NCBI RefSeq assembly: GCF_036373705.1
Contig: NC_089864.1
Span: 2,784,501 to 2,848,500, forward strand
DNA length: 64,000 nucleotides
DNA from: Amia ocellicauda
Lineage: Eukaryota; Chordata; Actinopteri; Amiiformes; Amiidae
Direction: 5' to 3'
Every line of letters begins with the position of its first letter. Position 1 is the first letter of the stretch. Below the pieces are notes generated by a model. It was not told the origin of the DNA, searched no databases, and saw only the letters and a list, made by a program, of their open reading frames with translations. Below are positions 1-11,086 of this stretch, one piece after another. A program made the translations under genes and the position numbers.

Positions 1-1328
1 TTCAAGAACAGAACCGAGATTCCCCTGGAGAGGATCAGACAGGGGGACTTCTCTCTGAGCTTCCAGCACACCTCCTTCTCTGACCAGGAACACTATGAGT
101 GTTACTGTGAGTGCAAAGGCACAGACATTCAGTTTCTGGGACCCGTGGACCTCAGTGTTACTGGTACAGCTCTCTTTGTTCTTTATATTTATATTTCTCT
201 CTTTATTATTATTTTTTCTCATCAGATGCTTGTGACCAGGGGCATGTGTAGCAAGTGGCCATGTCCCCCTGAAATTTGATTGACCACCCCAGTAGTCCCC
301 TTCTCATCACTCCAAGTTTCTGGCCAAAGTAAAACAAATAAAATGTTTGCTCTGTCTGCACTGACTTTCAGTGACAGGCACTGGGATTATAACAAAATTT
401 TTACCCACTCTAACTACTCAAAAACTACAAACCTGTCCTGAATTTATTATCATCAATAATACATTATTATTATTATTATTATTATTAGGCGCTTATTTTT
501 TCTTAACTTATAAACATGACTGCTGTCACATTGAGGGGTGTAGTTGGGTATTTTATATCATTTTAGCTGGAGGGTAAAAGTATTTATTTAATTTGGCCCC
601 AGGGCTCTTGCACAGTCAATGAGTGGTTCAGTCCTGGACCAGGAGTGATATGTAGTGTATTTGTATGCATGTGTGTGTCAGTGTTTATCTGTGTGTGAGA
701 ACCCCTGCTGATCCTGACACTGTCCTGTGTCTCTGTCCCTCTCAGCTCACAGTGACTCCCTCTCCCTGTGGTCTGGAGCCGCCCTCTCCCTCCGCCTGTT
801 CACTGCAGAGCCAGTGGAGGTGCTGTTTGCTGCTGCAGGAGAGGGAGCCTCTGTCTCAGTGTGCGCTGTGGAGAGGGGCGCAGCGAGCCGCCCTGGCCCC
901 GGGTACGAGCACAGAGTGTCAGTGCAGAGCGGCTCTCTGACCCTGCGCTCACTCACAGCAGCTGACCAGGGAAACTACACAGTGAGGGAGTCTGGGACCA
1001 ACCGAACCATCAGCACCGTGTCTGTCACTGTTAATGTTACTGTGGGAGGTGAGGCTGTGGGACCACCATTCATTATGTCCCCTGCTGTTAAATGAGCTTA
1101 ATCAACCTGTCCCCGTAGATCCTAAACTCTGTCTCTTTTTCTTAACCTGTTCCAGAGAGTGGCCTTGCAGGATGGGCCATCGCTCTGATAGTGATCCTCA
1201 CCCTGGTCTTCATAGCCATCACTACACTGCTGTGGAAAATGAAGACTAAATGTTCATCTCTTTGTGAGCAAGGTGACAGGGTTACACAGGGACCTGGGGA
1301 AATGGAGAGCCTTCACAGTGAGGATTAA
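1..1328 (+). CDS. Two-Ig-domain membrane receptor, copy 1 (5' part outside window)
   Basis: This is the 3' part of a spliced type I membrane receptor. Exon pieces are the end of an Ig V-type domain exon (1-163, donor gtacag), a second Ig exon (746-1048, acceptor ctctcag, donor gtgagg) and a transmembrane/tail exon (1156-1328, acceptor ttccag, stop TAA 1326-1328). All junctions are phase 1 and the frame stays open. The V part ends in a YECYCEC region. The second domain has its B-strand Cys (SVSVC) but reads GNYTVRE where an F-strand Cys is expected. The membrane helix runs from GLAGWAIALIVIL to TTLLW, followed by a short tail rich in Lys, Ser and acidic residues. It is nearly identical to the copies at 14.8 and 52.9 kb. 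The fold suggests a B7/butyrophilin-like or other fish-specific Ig receptor; ligand and exact family are not recognised. Confidence 0.8.
467..487 (+). repeat. (ATT)n microsatellite in receptor intron
   Basis: About 7 ATT units here. The same intron has about 19 units at 15,893-15,951 and about 22 at 54,018-54,082, so the tract length differs in each paralog. Confidence 0.9.
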
Positions 1329-2427
1329 TAGCGTGAGAGTAAATACAGTCCATGTTTTGAAGATCTCCACACTGATGGACACAGCTGTGAGAGGACCTTA
1401 GTGCCAGAGTGGGGTGCTGGGCAGGGTTAGGCTCTGGTCGTGAAGAGTTCCACTGCAGCAGAGTTTATAGATCACCCCTCCAACCATCAGCTACTAAAGA
1501 CTAGGAACATTCCACTCCTCCCTTTAGTATAATAGTAGTAGTAATTGTTGTAGTAGTAGTAGTGGTTATGGAAGTACTGTGCTGTAGAGAGCTGTGTAGG
1601 TGTAAACTCACATCCTCCCAGGAACACAATCAGTGACTTCAGTGACTCAGCTGCACAGCTCACTGGCTGACTGTGTGACATTGATGGGGTCCCAGTCTGT
1701 GATACCCACTGGCTGGGGGCTGCAGGAAGTCCCCTGGCCCATCTGCTCTGCTTCATCACTGTCTCCCTGGTCTGCTCGCTCATTCACACTAATCGCACAA
1801 CACTGCAGATCCTCTAACTGACTCCGTAACTCTCGGGGGCTTTTATAATCAATAATCATGTTACTAACAGATGAATGATGTAATAGTGTGTGTATATGTA
1901 GCTATGAGGTCTAGAAGTTATAATTTCATTATATTTCAGTGTGTGTGTGTGTGTGTCAAGTATGCTTTATCTGAAACTAACATTATTTATATATATATAT
2001 ATATATGACTGTGGGGTGCAGAGTTATTACAAAAATAACACAAATAAAACGTGAGTTTCCAAAATCAAAACTAACATGTTTAACATTGCAGAATAAATCG
2101 ACTTTCCCTCTTTCCTGATTTGCTCACAAAAACACTCAGTTTTCAATAATTCTCCCACTCCAATTCTGCTAGCAGCATGTCACCATGCTCTAATATACCC
2201 TCCCCAGTTGGGTGACCCCCAAACCCCCAATCACCACTCCCTGGCTGTACCACCCCGGAAATGGGGGGAGCTACATAATGCCAAAACCCCCAAACACACA
2301 ACCATATCCTTTCCTAACTCGACACAACAACAACCCCACATATACACACACACACATTCACACAGAGAGACAGACAAACTGTCCTACTGGAACATACATA
2401 CTGTGCACACTACAGGTCCCAGGATTG

Positions 2428-2504
<77 letters not shown>

Positions 2505-2505
2505 T
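1329..2505. other. 3' flank of receptor copy 1 with (GT)n, (TA)n and (CT)n tracts
   Basis: This is the downstream flank of the two-Ig gene. It has short (GT)n near 1,940, (TA)n near 1,990 and a (CT)n-(TA)n-(AG)n block at about 2,430-2,515. A minus-strand ORF of 70 codons (1,647-1,859, starting MIIDYKSP) is preserved in the 55-kb paralog, but it has no recognised domain and may be chance. Confidence 0.6.
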
Positions 2506-3925
2506 TATATATATATATGCTCTGTTACACTCACTGTCATTGTGAGAGGTCATTTCATTTAAATCTTCAGGAGCTGATCTGGAATCATTATTTAATTGTT
2601 AAGGGTTTTATTAAGCATTAATCATTACGAAGTTTGCATTCATTTGTAAGTCTTTGGGTCCATCTAGTGGCTGCTTGAAGTACTGTTTGAAGTATTATTC
2701 TTGCTGTTTATTTAGTTGTTACAAGACATTAAGTAAATAACAAATTCCATAAACAGTTTGGTGTGAAAGAACAAGATACTGAACGACACACTAAAACCGG
2801 CAACTAAGTAATATACAAAGTCTGCTTTAATAAATCAGAAAATCAGTGATATTAGTTTCAACACCTGGTGGCAGTGTCTCTATTAACTGCACTACAACCT
2901 TAGTCACCGTCCTCCCTTTTCAGGGTGGAGGAGGGGGGGGATTTCACAAAACCACTGAAGCAAAAGCCTACTACTAAATCAACATTTTCCAATTGAAGTA
3001 TTCAGGCTCATAACAAACATAGTACGAAACTGTACAAAACTTATTATTCTGTTTTGTTATGCTTTATTTTACAGTTATGTTGTTTTTATTGTAATTGAAT
3101 TGTAATATTTACTTTTTCACTAGTCTAAAATCAAATTCTAGTTTAACTGTGAAATGCTTTTTAGAGGTTTGATCTGTTTCTCCATGAATGCTGATCAGAA
3201 TCTAGATGTCTTGAAGGCTATTACATTTTGAGTTCAGACACCCAAATCGTTACCAAGTGTGTATGTGTGTGAATGAAAGAGTAGTCAAATGAACAAAGGG
3301 ATGCCAGCAGTACCAGGGCTTAGGAAACACAGCCGCTAAACTAGCCCTCAGATTGACCGTATTATCATCTGCTGAGACCTTTCCTGCACAGGGGTCGATG
3401 TCTGGTGTCTGTGGGAGTTAAACTGATTTAAGGAGAAAAAAACAAACAAACCCTTAAGTGAACAGTAGAGAGTCTGGGTTGAACTCATCAGACATCACTG
3501 TGGGTGAATAAACTGATTAAAATAAGACAACAACATCACTTCCACTCCCCTCTTCACACACCCCTCCTTCAGTGCTATTGATTATGGCCACCTGCCCACA
3601 GCTCAGATTGCAGGGGGAGATGTGTTGGGACTGAGGTGGAGAGATTAATTTGAGAGTTCCGCCTACCACCGCTGCAGCTCTGATCGCAGAGTCCCAGAGA
3701 TCAGCTGCACAGGAGCAAAGTGTGGTCTGACAGCCTGCTAACAGCACGAGGGAGGAAGAGGTGATGGAGCTGGAGAAAGAGCGGACAGATCGCCTCTCAC
3801 AGGTGTGGGCTGCAGCAGCAGGGTGTCAAACGAATATCACAGGGGAGACAGACACAGACAGAGCGTCTTCACACTGTCACACAGGAAAAGACAGACAGCC
3901 CCGAGTCATGTCACGTGTAATAATG

Positions 3926-4115
3926 GCAGCACTGTGGAGTATTGGTTAGAGCTCTGGATTCATGACCGGTTGCGGGTTCAAATCCCGGGTGGGGCAGTGC
4001 TGGTGTACCCCTGAGCAGGTACTTCACTTAGATTGCTCCAGTGAAATGCCCAGCTGTATGGGTACAATGTAAGTTGCCCTGGATAAGAGCGTCAACTAAA
4101 TGACAAAAATAATAA
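3926..4115 (+). mobile_element. tRNA-derived SINE with L2-type 3' tail
   Basis: About 190 bp. The 5' part is tRNA-like, with an A-box-like TTGGTTAGAGCTCTGG and a B-box GGTTCAAATCC. The 3' tail (tgccctggataagagcgtc) matches, in reverse complement, the 3' end of the L2-type LINE at 32.7 kb (tatccagggtgac), followed by an (AAT)n tail. This is the usual arrangement of a SINE mobilised by a partner LINE through a shared tail. The same insertion is in the paralogous block at 57,539, so it predates the duplication. Confidence 0.8.
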
Positions 4116-4562
4116 TAATGTGATCCCTCGTGACATGCATGGCGTTCAATAAAACCAAACGGCATATTTTGCCCATCCGGTTACTTTTACCATTAGTAGA
4201 ATTAATATACTACGTCCAATATGCATACACTACTGAAGTGGTGGAATGCAGTATGCGCTGTCGAACAGCCAATGACAGTATTCGCCCCCCAGGCAACGTG
4301 CGGCCAGTTGCGGGTCAGCTACCAGGTCTTCTGCAGACCCCGGATCTCTCGACACTATTGAACGCTTCTACCGACTCCAACAGGACATCATTACCCATTT
4401 AATAAGGGGGGGAATCTTAGTTCAGGCTGAGTACCTGCACTCCTCTTTCGCCTCTTCCGCACTGCTGGCCTCTCTTTTCAGCGTCTCCTGAGTCTCTGGA
4501 CCCTGTTTGTATTGTTGAAAAAGTGAGAAAATAAGTTCGACCTTCTGATTGTATGAAAAGTA

Positions 4563-4564
<2 letters not shown>

Positions 4565-4612
<48 letters not shown>
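4565..4612 (+). repeat. (TA)n microsatellite
   Basis: About 24 TA units. The paralogous tract near 59,668-59,690 is much shorter. Confidence 0.9.
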
Positions 4613-4616
<4 letters not shown>

Positions 4617-4748
4617 CCAACAAATATTCTTTAATTAAACAATAGGTTATGGAATGATTCGTAGTCAACACATAACTAATTGAAGGGTATTTATACAAAA
4701 CAACATCATAATAAATGTGCAGAACATCAACAATAAATGGTGCATTTT

Positions 4749-4990
4749 TCACACACCGGCGCTTACATAGTACGTGTGTGTGTAACAGCTCTCAGACGTG
4801 TTTAAAAAGCCTCGCTTGCCTGCTCTGCGAACGAGGCCGTAGACGCAGGAGGAGGCGAGCAGCGCGGAGAGCACAGCCGAGACGGGGGTCACCCAGAGCG
4901 GCAGGAGGCAGCGCGGAGGGGCGGGAGAGGGAGCAGCAGGAGACGGAGTCATGTTCGTCCTGGGAGTCGGGGAACTGGCGTTACTGTTTC
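4749..4990 (-). pseudogene. Orphan NITR-like transmembrane exon
   Basis: Minus strand. After the acceptor (tattattag, next to 4,990) the frame reads GNSNASSPTPRT, a Ser/Pro-rich stalk, a hydrophobic helix (about PLWVTPVSAVLSALLASSC), then VRRAGKRGF and a short tail with three tyrosines, ending at TGA 4,749-4,751. An alternative donor gtaagc lies at 4,761-4,766. The exon is the same as the one at 59,829-60,070 that completes the intact NITR-like gene. Here the sequence upstream of it (higher coordinates) is block X, not a V-J exon. The exon was therefore separated from its gene by rearrangement in the adjacent (AAT)n tract. Confidence 0.7.
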
Positions 4991-5008
4991 CTAATAATAC
5001 AAATATTA

Positions 5009-5050
<42 letters not shown>
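5009..5050 (+). repeat. (AAT)n microsatellite at a duplication breakpoint
   Basis: Left of the tract the sequence matches 59,262-60,090. Right of it the sequence matches 47,453 onward, which is itself preceded by a long (AAT)n at 47,389-47,452. The crossover therefore lies within the repeat. Confidence 0.85.
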
Positions 5051-5051
<1 letters not shown>

Positions 5052-5911
5052 AAAACAATCCTCCTCACCATCCTGCAAGAGAACACGTACAGCCTAATAA
5101 AACTCCGGGACAGGTGATTTAGCAGCGAGGCAGCATACTGCGTTTTACCGCACTACACCACAATGCACTTTACCATACTTTTACCACACTACACTTTAGC
5201 TTTACATTTCATCCCGTGTTCACCCGGCCCGCCCTACACGTCACACAGGTGTGTGTTCTCAGTGTTCCAGAATCCGGATTCCCTTGACAATCACACGAAC
5301 GCATTGCGATTGAGGCTGGAGCGCCCTCTGCTGCGCACAGGCGTGCTTGTTATGAAGTTTTGTTCTCTTTCTCGCCGTCTGTCTCCCCCTGTGTATCTGC
5401 TTTACACACACTTAAAGCAGACTGCAGTATATGAATTGAGTTCATAAGTACATATTTCCCATGAGGGTGTATTCCTGCTAATGTAATGTATTGTAACGTC
5501 CTAACCCCCGAGTGCTGTCCTTCACTGGACACTGTTCAGCGCGGTTGCGCATTGACTTGTTCCTAATGTGCATATTGTCTTCCCATCACCCCCCGGGGTG
5601 CACCTTTCCTTATTTTACAAGTTATGGTGTTGTTGTTGTTGTTGTTGTGTGGGGATGCCAGTTATGTGGGTAGGAATAGGGAATATTATATTTGAGTTAT
5701 TTTACTATGTGTATGCTCACTGTCTGTGTTGTCTGTGTACCCTAAATTGTGTGCTCGCTCCAAGAGTGACCCCTCCTCCTTCAATGCTCCTGAGTAGTAT
5801 TTATAAGTCTTGTAGTGTTTATAACCACAGTTGTAAGTGCCTAACAGCCGGGCTAGAGCAATACATCTGTGTTAAAACTACGTACTGCTCACGGACGAAG
5901 AAAGTTTCAGA

Positions 5912-5912
5912 A

Positions 5913-5966
<54 letters not shown>
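5912..5966 (+). repeat. (ATT)n microsatellite
   Basis: About 18 units against about 10 in the paralog at 48,325-48,354. A (TTG)n tract at 5,625-5,648 also differs in length from its paralog. Confidence 0.9.
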
Positions 5967-5967
<1 letters not shown>

Positions 5968-6654
5968 CAGTCTTTATTGGAGAAGAGGCTGGCACAGTGC
6001 CACCAGCAAATTGAGGGGCATTGTATTCATTAAGAGCATGTGATATCCTAGTTTATGTTTAGGTCAGAAACACACACATACATATATACACACACACACA
6101 TACATATGTATACACATATGCACACTCACCTACAAAATTACTAGCACCATTGACAAAGATGTGAAAAAAGGCTGTATACAATAAAAACATATGTAATATG
6201 TAGAAAGTTATTGTTTATAACTTTCATTTAAATCATGGTTTGGTTATAGCTAAATTCCGAAGTGCACGTAGTTCACCCCCCCATATGGGTGTATGGGTCC
6301 AATCAGTGGTGAAGTCAAAAATGTGTTGCATAGTGGTGACTGTCAGATCAGATCAACTGCTCACTGAATGGATTAGGAAGACCCGTCACTCAAACCTAGT
6401 GGACCAATGGAGCCCCCCTATAAGCCCCGCCCCCACGATGAAGCATTGCCAAATCTCGTAAAAAAAGCAAAAGCGAAAGCAAAGACAGTGCTCTCGCTAT
6501 AACATTATTACATTTATTTAATTTTTGCTTTTGATAAAATTATTTTTGTTTACAATTGTATACATTTTGCTTTCGATTTTTTTTTATTTTTGATCCAAAC
6601 ATCAATTTGTTTACAATATTTTTTTATTTTGAATGTATGTCTTATGGCCCTAAT

Positions 6655-6972
6655 TTGAGCCCAGAGACCAGGGCCAGTACACAGTGAGGGACTCCAGCGC
6701 TGACTGCACCATCAGCACCTTCTCTGTGTCTGACGGGGTGAGCTAGGAGGTCACAGTTCAGCACTTACCCTGCTGTTCAGATATCTTGATCAGACTATAC
6801 CTGTAGATCTTAAATTCTTCCTGTCTTATTTTTCCCCTTTCCTTTCCTTTCCTTTCCTTTCCTTTCCTTTCCTTTCCCAGGAGGGGCGATGGCACTGAGA
6901 GTGATCCTCACCCTGGTCCCCATAGCCATGGCCACACTGGTACAGGTGTGGAACATGAAGACTAAACGGTGA
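6655..6972 (+). pseudogene. Relic of two-Ig receptor: Ig2 fragment plus transmembrane exon
   Basis: A 3' piece of the second Ig exon (about 6,655-6,737) reads DQGQYTVRDSS with a normal gtgagc donor. It is followed by a transmembrane exon beginning at 6,881 (acceptor cctttcccag), which reads MALRVILTLVPIAMATLVQVW, then NMKTKR and TGA at 6,970-6,972. The 5' part of the Ig exon, the V exon and the signal exon are missing. The paralog at 49,253-49,394 reads TCA at the stop position and stays open to a gtacgt donor, so the TGA arose in this copy. The relic is clearly related to the functional genes at 14.8 and 52.9 kb, but it is an older branch. Confidence 0.75.
6833..6877 (+). repeat. (CCTTT)n in the polypyrimidine tract of a relic exon
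   Basis: Pentanucleotide run directly before the acceptor of the relic transmembrane exon. It is longer here than in the paralog (about 49,220-49,249). Confidence 0.85.
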
Positions 6973-7916
6973 TCTCACAGTGAGCGGGGTGACATGGGGA
7001 AGCGAAGAGCCCAAACTGAGAGGTACGTAACACCGTAGTGTTTGAATATTCTTACTTTAAGACTTTATAATTCTATTTCCTATTGAATCATGTTTCAGGA
7101 TTTAGTACTTTCTTACTTTTAGTGCACATATGTGTTTAACTTCCACGTGTGATTAATTTAAGCGAGCAGCAGTTTTGCTAAAGAAAGGCTTAGATTGAAT
7201 GATTTTGCAGAGTGTATGATTAGTAGAGAAACTTGTATACCAGGTGGGGTAAATTTAAAAAGACTCTCTTACTCACTCGACTCTACCCTACACTACCCTG
7301 CACAACTCGTACTCTTGTTTCTCTGGAGTTTAATTTCTCACCATCCAGGCTCCAGCCAATCAGGAGCCTGCACCATTCATTAGCTCAGCATGCACGCTTC
7401 AGATAGTATAACCTCAATACATACATATTTTTGGTGCATCAAAAGGTGAACCCTGGAACATTCTGTAACTAACACCAAAAACATATTTTTAGAAATGATT
7501 GTGCAGATTCCTTACAGAACCCAACATCTCATACTTTATTTCAATCATTTTCAATTATTTCACACTGCTGTGGTTTCAAAGGTTTCTTAGCCAAGTCCAC
7601 CACAGCAACCATGAGTTTTACGTGGGGCTGCAGTACCCTACATATTAGGAAACCACATTAATGCATCGTAGAGCCACAATGTTTAGGTGACTTAACCACA
7701 ACCGCATGCAAGTTACAAAGATGATGTCCATTAAAAGGAAGTACAGGTTATATATTTAAGATCAGCGTTATGAAAAATTGTATTTTAACATGGTTTATTG
7801 ATTTTGAATAATACATTACATGGCCTATGGTGGGTTAGAGAGGTTCAATTCCCAATTTGTTGTCTGTGTTGTATGGTTATAAAGTATGCTGTCCAGTTGC
7901 ATTGTCTTTTCTTTAA

Positions 7917-7960
<44 letters not shown>

Positions 7961-7962
7961 AG

Positions 7963-8153
7963 TGTGTCTCCCAATCCCCTCCACTCCTGTCTCTGTGGGG
8001 GACTCTGTCACTCTGCCCTGTAATGGATCAGCCTACAGAGGGACTCCTGAGGACCAGATCTACATTAAGTGACAGACAAATAGCCGGCGAGTCCGAGAAC
8101 AGAACCAACAAAACCAAAAACCTGCTGCAGAGGATCAGACGGGTTAGACAATA
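7963..8153 (+). pseudogene. Broken V-type Ig exon
   Basis: After a (CT)n tract and a ttccag acceptor the frame reads CLPIPSTPVSVGDSVTLPC, then TPEDQIYIK and TGA (8,070-8,072) where the functional copies have Trp (IRWQT). The rest of the domain is condensed and out of frame. No signal exon or partner exons follow. The paralog at 50,317 keeps the Trp but is frameshifted later, so the two were disabled by different lesions or share only the 3' deletion. Confidence 0.8.
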
Positions 8154-8249
8154 AGCTCACTTTATCTCGCCCACTAGCTGTGATTGACAGGTGGAGTTTT
8201 TGTCAGACTGAAAAAGAATACAGGAGGAATACAGGAGACACTTTGAAAT

Positions 8250-9820
8250 CAGGGGCGGTTCTAGAGGCGGGGCCACGGGGGCCCTGGCCCCTGCTGAAAT
8301 CTGATTGGCCCCTGATTGGCCCTCGTTCCATCAATCGTCGACGAGAAGAGCAACCGGAGAATTCTTCACAACGATCACAGATGCAATTCCACCCCCAAAC
8401 AATTGGCAGCACTGTGGCATTAATGTGTCAATGTAACTTGGGAGAAGAAGCAGTGCTTGAAACTAAGGCGCGAAATCGATGGGAATTGCCAAAAAAAGGA
8501 AGAAGAAGAAGTGCTTTGGCTTGAGCGATACCAGAACATTCTTCTCTGACGTTATGCCAGTACGCGGGAGAACAGTTATCCAACTTGAAAACAATTCTTG
8601 GTGAGTCACAAATCCTCGTGTTGGTTGTCATTAAAATATGAAAGGACCATCTGGTGAGCGTAGAGTCAATAAAGATGATGGGGAAAGCTTTAAGAGACGT
8701 GTACTACACGGTGCTTGATTCAATGGCTGGTGAGTTGCAAAGACGGTTCTCTAAACCCAACTGCAAAATTATGAAGGGAATTCAAGCACTTCACCCACAA
8801 AGTGTTACCTTTTTACAGGAAGAGGCTCTTTTTTCCTTTGCAAAGATTTTTGACTCAGATGTTGAGGACTTGTCAAATGAGATGTATCAGATCAAGAGAG
8901 TGCTGGATAGGAAAGAGAAAAGTGGAATGCAGAGATTGACCATGCTCCTTGAGTTTGTTGCTTTTCTGGAGCCTTTCAGAGAGGTGTTCCTTGAGCTTTT
9001 CAGGCTTTGCAAGATTGCTGTAGTAATACCGGTAAGCAGTGCTTCTTGTGAGAGAAGCTTTTCAGCACTTATTAAAAACCACTTGAGGACAACCATGGGT
9101 GATGCCCGTTTGAGTCACTTGAGTGTCCTAAGCGTTGAATCCCGACGGGCCAGGTCATTAGATTTGGATGAATTTGTCAGGCGTTTCAGCTCCAAGCATA
9201 GCAATTGGAGAATTCTTCTTTTTTGAGGTGTGTGTATGTGTGAATGAGCAGTGAAAGAAATCGAGTGAGAGAAAGATAAAGAGAGAGAGATGTTGAAGCT
9301 GGGAGGTGCAAGTTGTTGCTCCTACTACAGTATGTTAATGCTGCTTTGCATGTTCAAAATTGTTTATCTCATCAAAAAAGGGCTTAAATTGCAATTTGTT
9401 TTTCTGACAATGTGAAAAAGATGAGAAAAAAGAAACAAATGATTAGGTAAATATATCCACACTGTGAATTGTATTTGGAAACTGTGTTATGGCAACATAC
9501 GTACATGTTAAAATACCTTTTTTTCTGTTCTGAATTTGCTGTGCTCTGCTGCACTTTACCTTATTGTGTGATTTATGCTTTGTGTCTTTGTGTATGCTTT
9601 GCTTTATGCACAGTATAAATAAATGAAAAAAATAATTAAGAACTTTATTGGCACATATTTTTTATTAGAGCATTTGAAAAAGGAATGACTGCCAAAGTGT
9701 ATTTGCACCGTACTGAATAAATTATTTTGTGTGCTTGAATAAACCCTGTACTTGGCCCCTGAATGTAACATGTGGCCCCTTAATGGCCCCTGTTACATAA
9801 AAATCCTAGAACCGCCAGTG
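8250..9820 (+). mobile_element. Non-autonomous hAT transposon, copy 1
   Basis: 1,571 bp with imperfect terminal inverted repeats (caggggcggttctaga and cctagaaccgccagtg). It is flanked by a perfect 8-bp target duplication, tttgaaat (8,242-8,249 and 9,821-9,828). The paralogous block at about 50,654 shows the empty site with one copy (ttcgaaat). The interior keeps the hAT C-terminal region but replaces most of the upstream transposase with unrelated-looking sequence (8,340-8,640). It shares its ends and 3' half with the 43-kb copy. Confidence 0.92.
8654..9226 (+). CDS. hAT transposase C-terminal fragment
   Basis: 190 codons, ending in the hAT dimerisation domain with the signature IPVSSASCERSFSALIKNHLR followed by TTMGDARLSHLSVLS near residues 125-165. 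The RNase-H-like catalytic N-terminal and middle parts are not encoded, so no active transposase is expected. The apparent start is only the first Met in this frame. The true upstream frame (GESFKRRV) joins through a frameshift near 8,700 that is also present in the 43-kb copy. Confidence 0.85.
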   Translation: MSVESIKMMGKALRDVYYTVLDSMAGELQRRFSKPNCKIMKGIQALHPQSVTFLQEEALFSFAKIFDSDVEDLSNEMYQIKRVLDRKEKSGMQRLTMLLEFVAFLEPFREVFLELFRLCKIAVVIPVSSASCERSFSALIKNHLRTTMGDARLSHLSVLSVESRRARSLDLDEFVRRFSSKHSNWRILLF

Positions 9821-9828
9821 TTTGAAAT

Positions 9829-10075
9829 GTAAATGCGCACTGAGAAATTTAAATAGCAAAGTGGTAAAAGGGAATAAATAAAGGTGAAATAAATTAATAA
9901 TTAAATGTTGACATAAATACAGGAAAAAAATAAATAAATAAATAAATAAATACGCTACTGGAATAATATATATACATGTATTTATTTATTAATTAGAACA
10001 TTATTTATTTATTAGAACATTTATTCATTCATTTATGTATTTATTTATGTTTTATATTCTCCTTTGTATTTATTT
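9829..10075. other. A/T-rich block X sequence
   Basis: A (TAAA)n-like stretch near 9,925-9,950 and TTTATT-rich sequence. It is collinear with 50,662-50,911. No gene is seen. Confidence 0.6.
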
Positions 10076-10325
10076 TAATTGTGGCATTAATACTGTTTAT
10101 TAGTATTTAGTATTAGTATTTTACATTTCTTAAAATAATAACAATTCAATATTTTTTTTTTAATGCTTGTGATTAAAATCATTAAAATATCAGTCCGTAA
10201 AATCACTTAAAAAAATTTTAAATCTGTGATTTTAACAAGAACTAAAACAATTAACTTTAAAATAAACGTGCCCAAAACAACAAAAAAAAACGTGATAAAA
10301 GCAAAAACTGCTCACCAACAACAAC

Positions 10326-10397
10326 ATCAGCCTGAGGATCGACAACATCACCGAGCCGGACCTGGTGCTGTACTACTGCGCCGAGAGAGATGGGAAT
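10326..10397 (+). pseudogene. Transduced fragment of NITR V exon
   Basis: Encodes ISLRIDNITEPDLVLYYCAER, the E-F strand part of the NITR V domain with its YYC motif. It lies inside the truncated LINE. Its last 15 bp (10,383-10,397) are the target-site duplication of the full-length LINE at 17.4-23.2 kb. It carries the Q-type base (Val codon of DLVLYYC) rather than the R-type base (DLALYYC at 60.4 kb), pointing to the LINE-split gene as source. Confidence 0.85.
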
Positions 10398-11086
10398 ACT
10401 GTTTTATTTGGTGTAGTATTTTACATTTCATGAATAAAAAACAATTCAATTTTTTAATACTTATGATTAAAATCTTTAAAAATCAATTCTTAAAATCACT
10501 TAAAATTTTTAAAATCTGTGATTTTAACAAAAAACAAAACAATTAACTTCAAAATAAACGTGCCCAAAACAACAAAATAAACGTGATTAAAGCAAAAACT
10601 GCTCACCAACATTAAAGTCAAATACATTGAAAATAACTGAAAATGCATTGAACAAAATAAAAAAAACAATAAAAAAAGTAAAAATAAAAAACAAACAAAA
10701 GAAGTCCAATGCATTTAAAATTAAATCCAGAACGGTCAATGTATTTGACAACAAAATATAACAAAACTTAAACCAAAAAACCCTGAACAATGTGATTTAA
10801 AAACAACTAAATCTTTAAAAACAATTAAGATTCAATTTTTAAAATCTTTTTTTAAAATCAATCATCCATAAAATCTTTAAAAGATCTTGGACTCGGGCTC
10901 CAGCAGGGGGAACTGACCGTCCCCGGAGGTGGGTCCCATCATGGGATCCTGAGCTCCCCCAGATCTTGTATACGCCAGTTCTTGTAGGCTTCCTCCTTGC
11001 CCCTCTGATGGACCTCCAGATTGACATAGTCTCTTACAAACACCATGCCCCTCCGCGCGATGACGATCGGGTCCAGCTCCTGCTTA

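Larger units (their letters stand above)
1..5058 (+). repeat. Segmental duplication block (Y+Z), paralogous to 53,557-60,138
   Basis: Base 1 aligns with about 53,557, and near-identity runs to the (AAT)n tract at 5,009-5,050 (partner tract at about 60,091). The right-hand copy has about 1.5 kb extra (57,770-59,255), absent here between two occurrences of the gtgacatgcatggcgttcaa motif. After the microsatellite this block continues as block X instead of NITR sequence, so the (AAT)n tract is a rearrangement breakpoint. Confidence 0.85.

Noticed and set aside
365-400. Extra exon after the V exon (tttcag then TGACAGGCACTGGG)
   Set aside because: An acceptor-like site exists and the frame is open for a while, but no donor or domain follows before the microsatellite. 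The four-exon model gives a clean frame without it.
727-965. Overlapping ORFs in three frames over the second Ig exon
   Set aside because: Only the frame joined by the splice sites at 746 and 1048 encodes the Ig domain; the others are shadows, repeated in each paralog.
3926-4015. Functional tRNA gene
   Set aside because: A and B boxes are present, but the body cannot be read as a complete cloverleaf and it continues into a SINE tail.
4999-5066. Poly-Leu/Ile/Tyr ORF stretches
   Set aside because: Six-frame translations of (AAT)n/(ATT)n and (TA)n microsatellites; not proteins. The same applies to similar ORFs at 13.4, 15.9, 47.1, 51.6, 54.0 and 58.7 kb.
6110-6190. Tc1-like MITE (cacctacaaaattactagca)
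   Set aside because: Resembles one transposon end, but no matching inverted end was found nearby; too weak to annotate.
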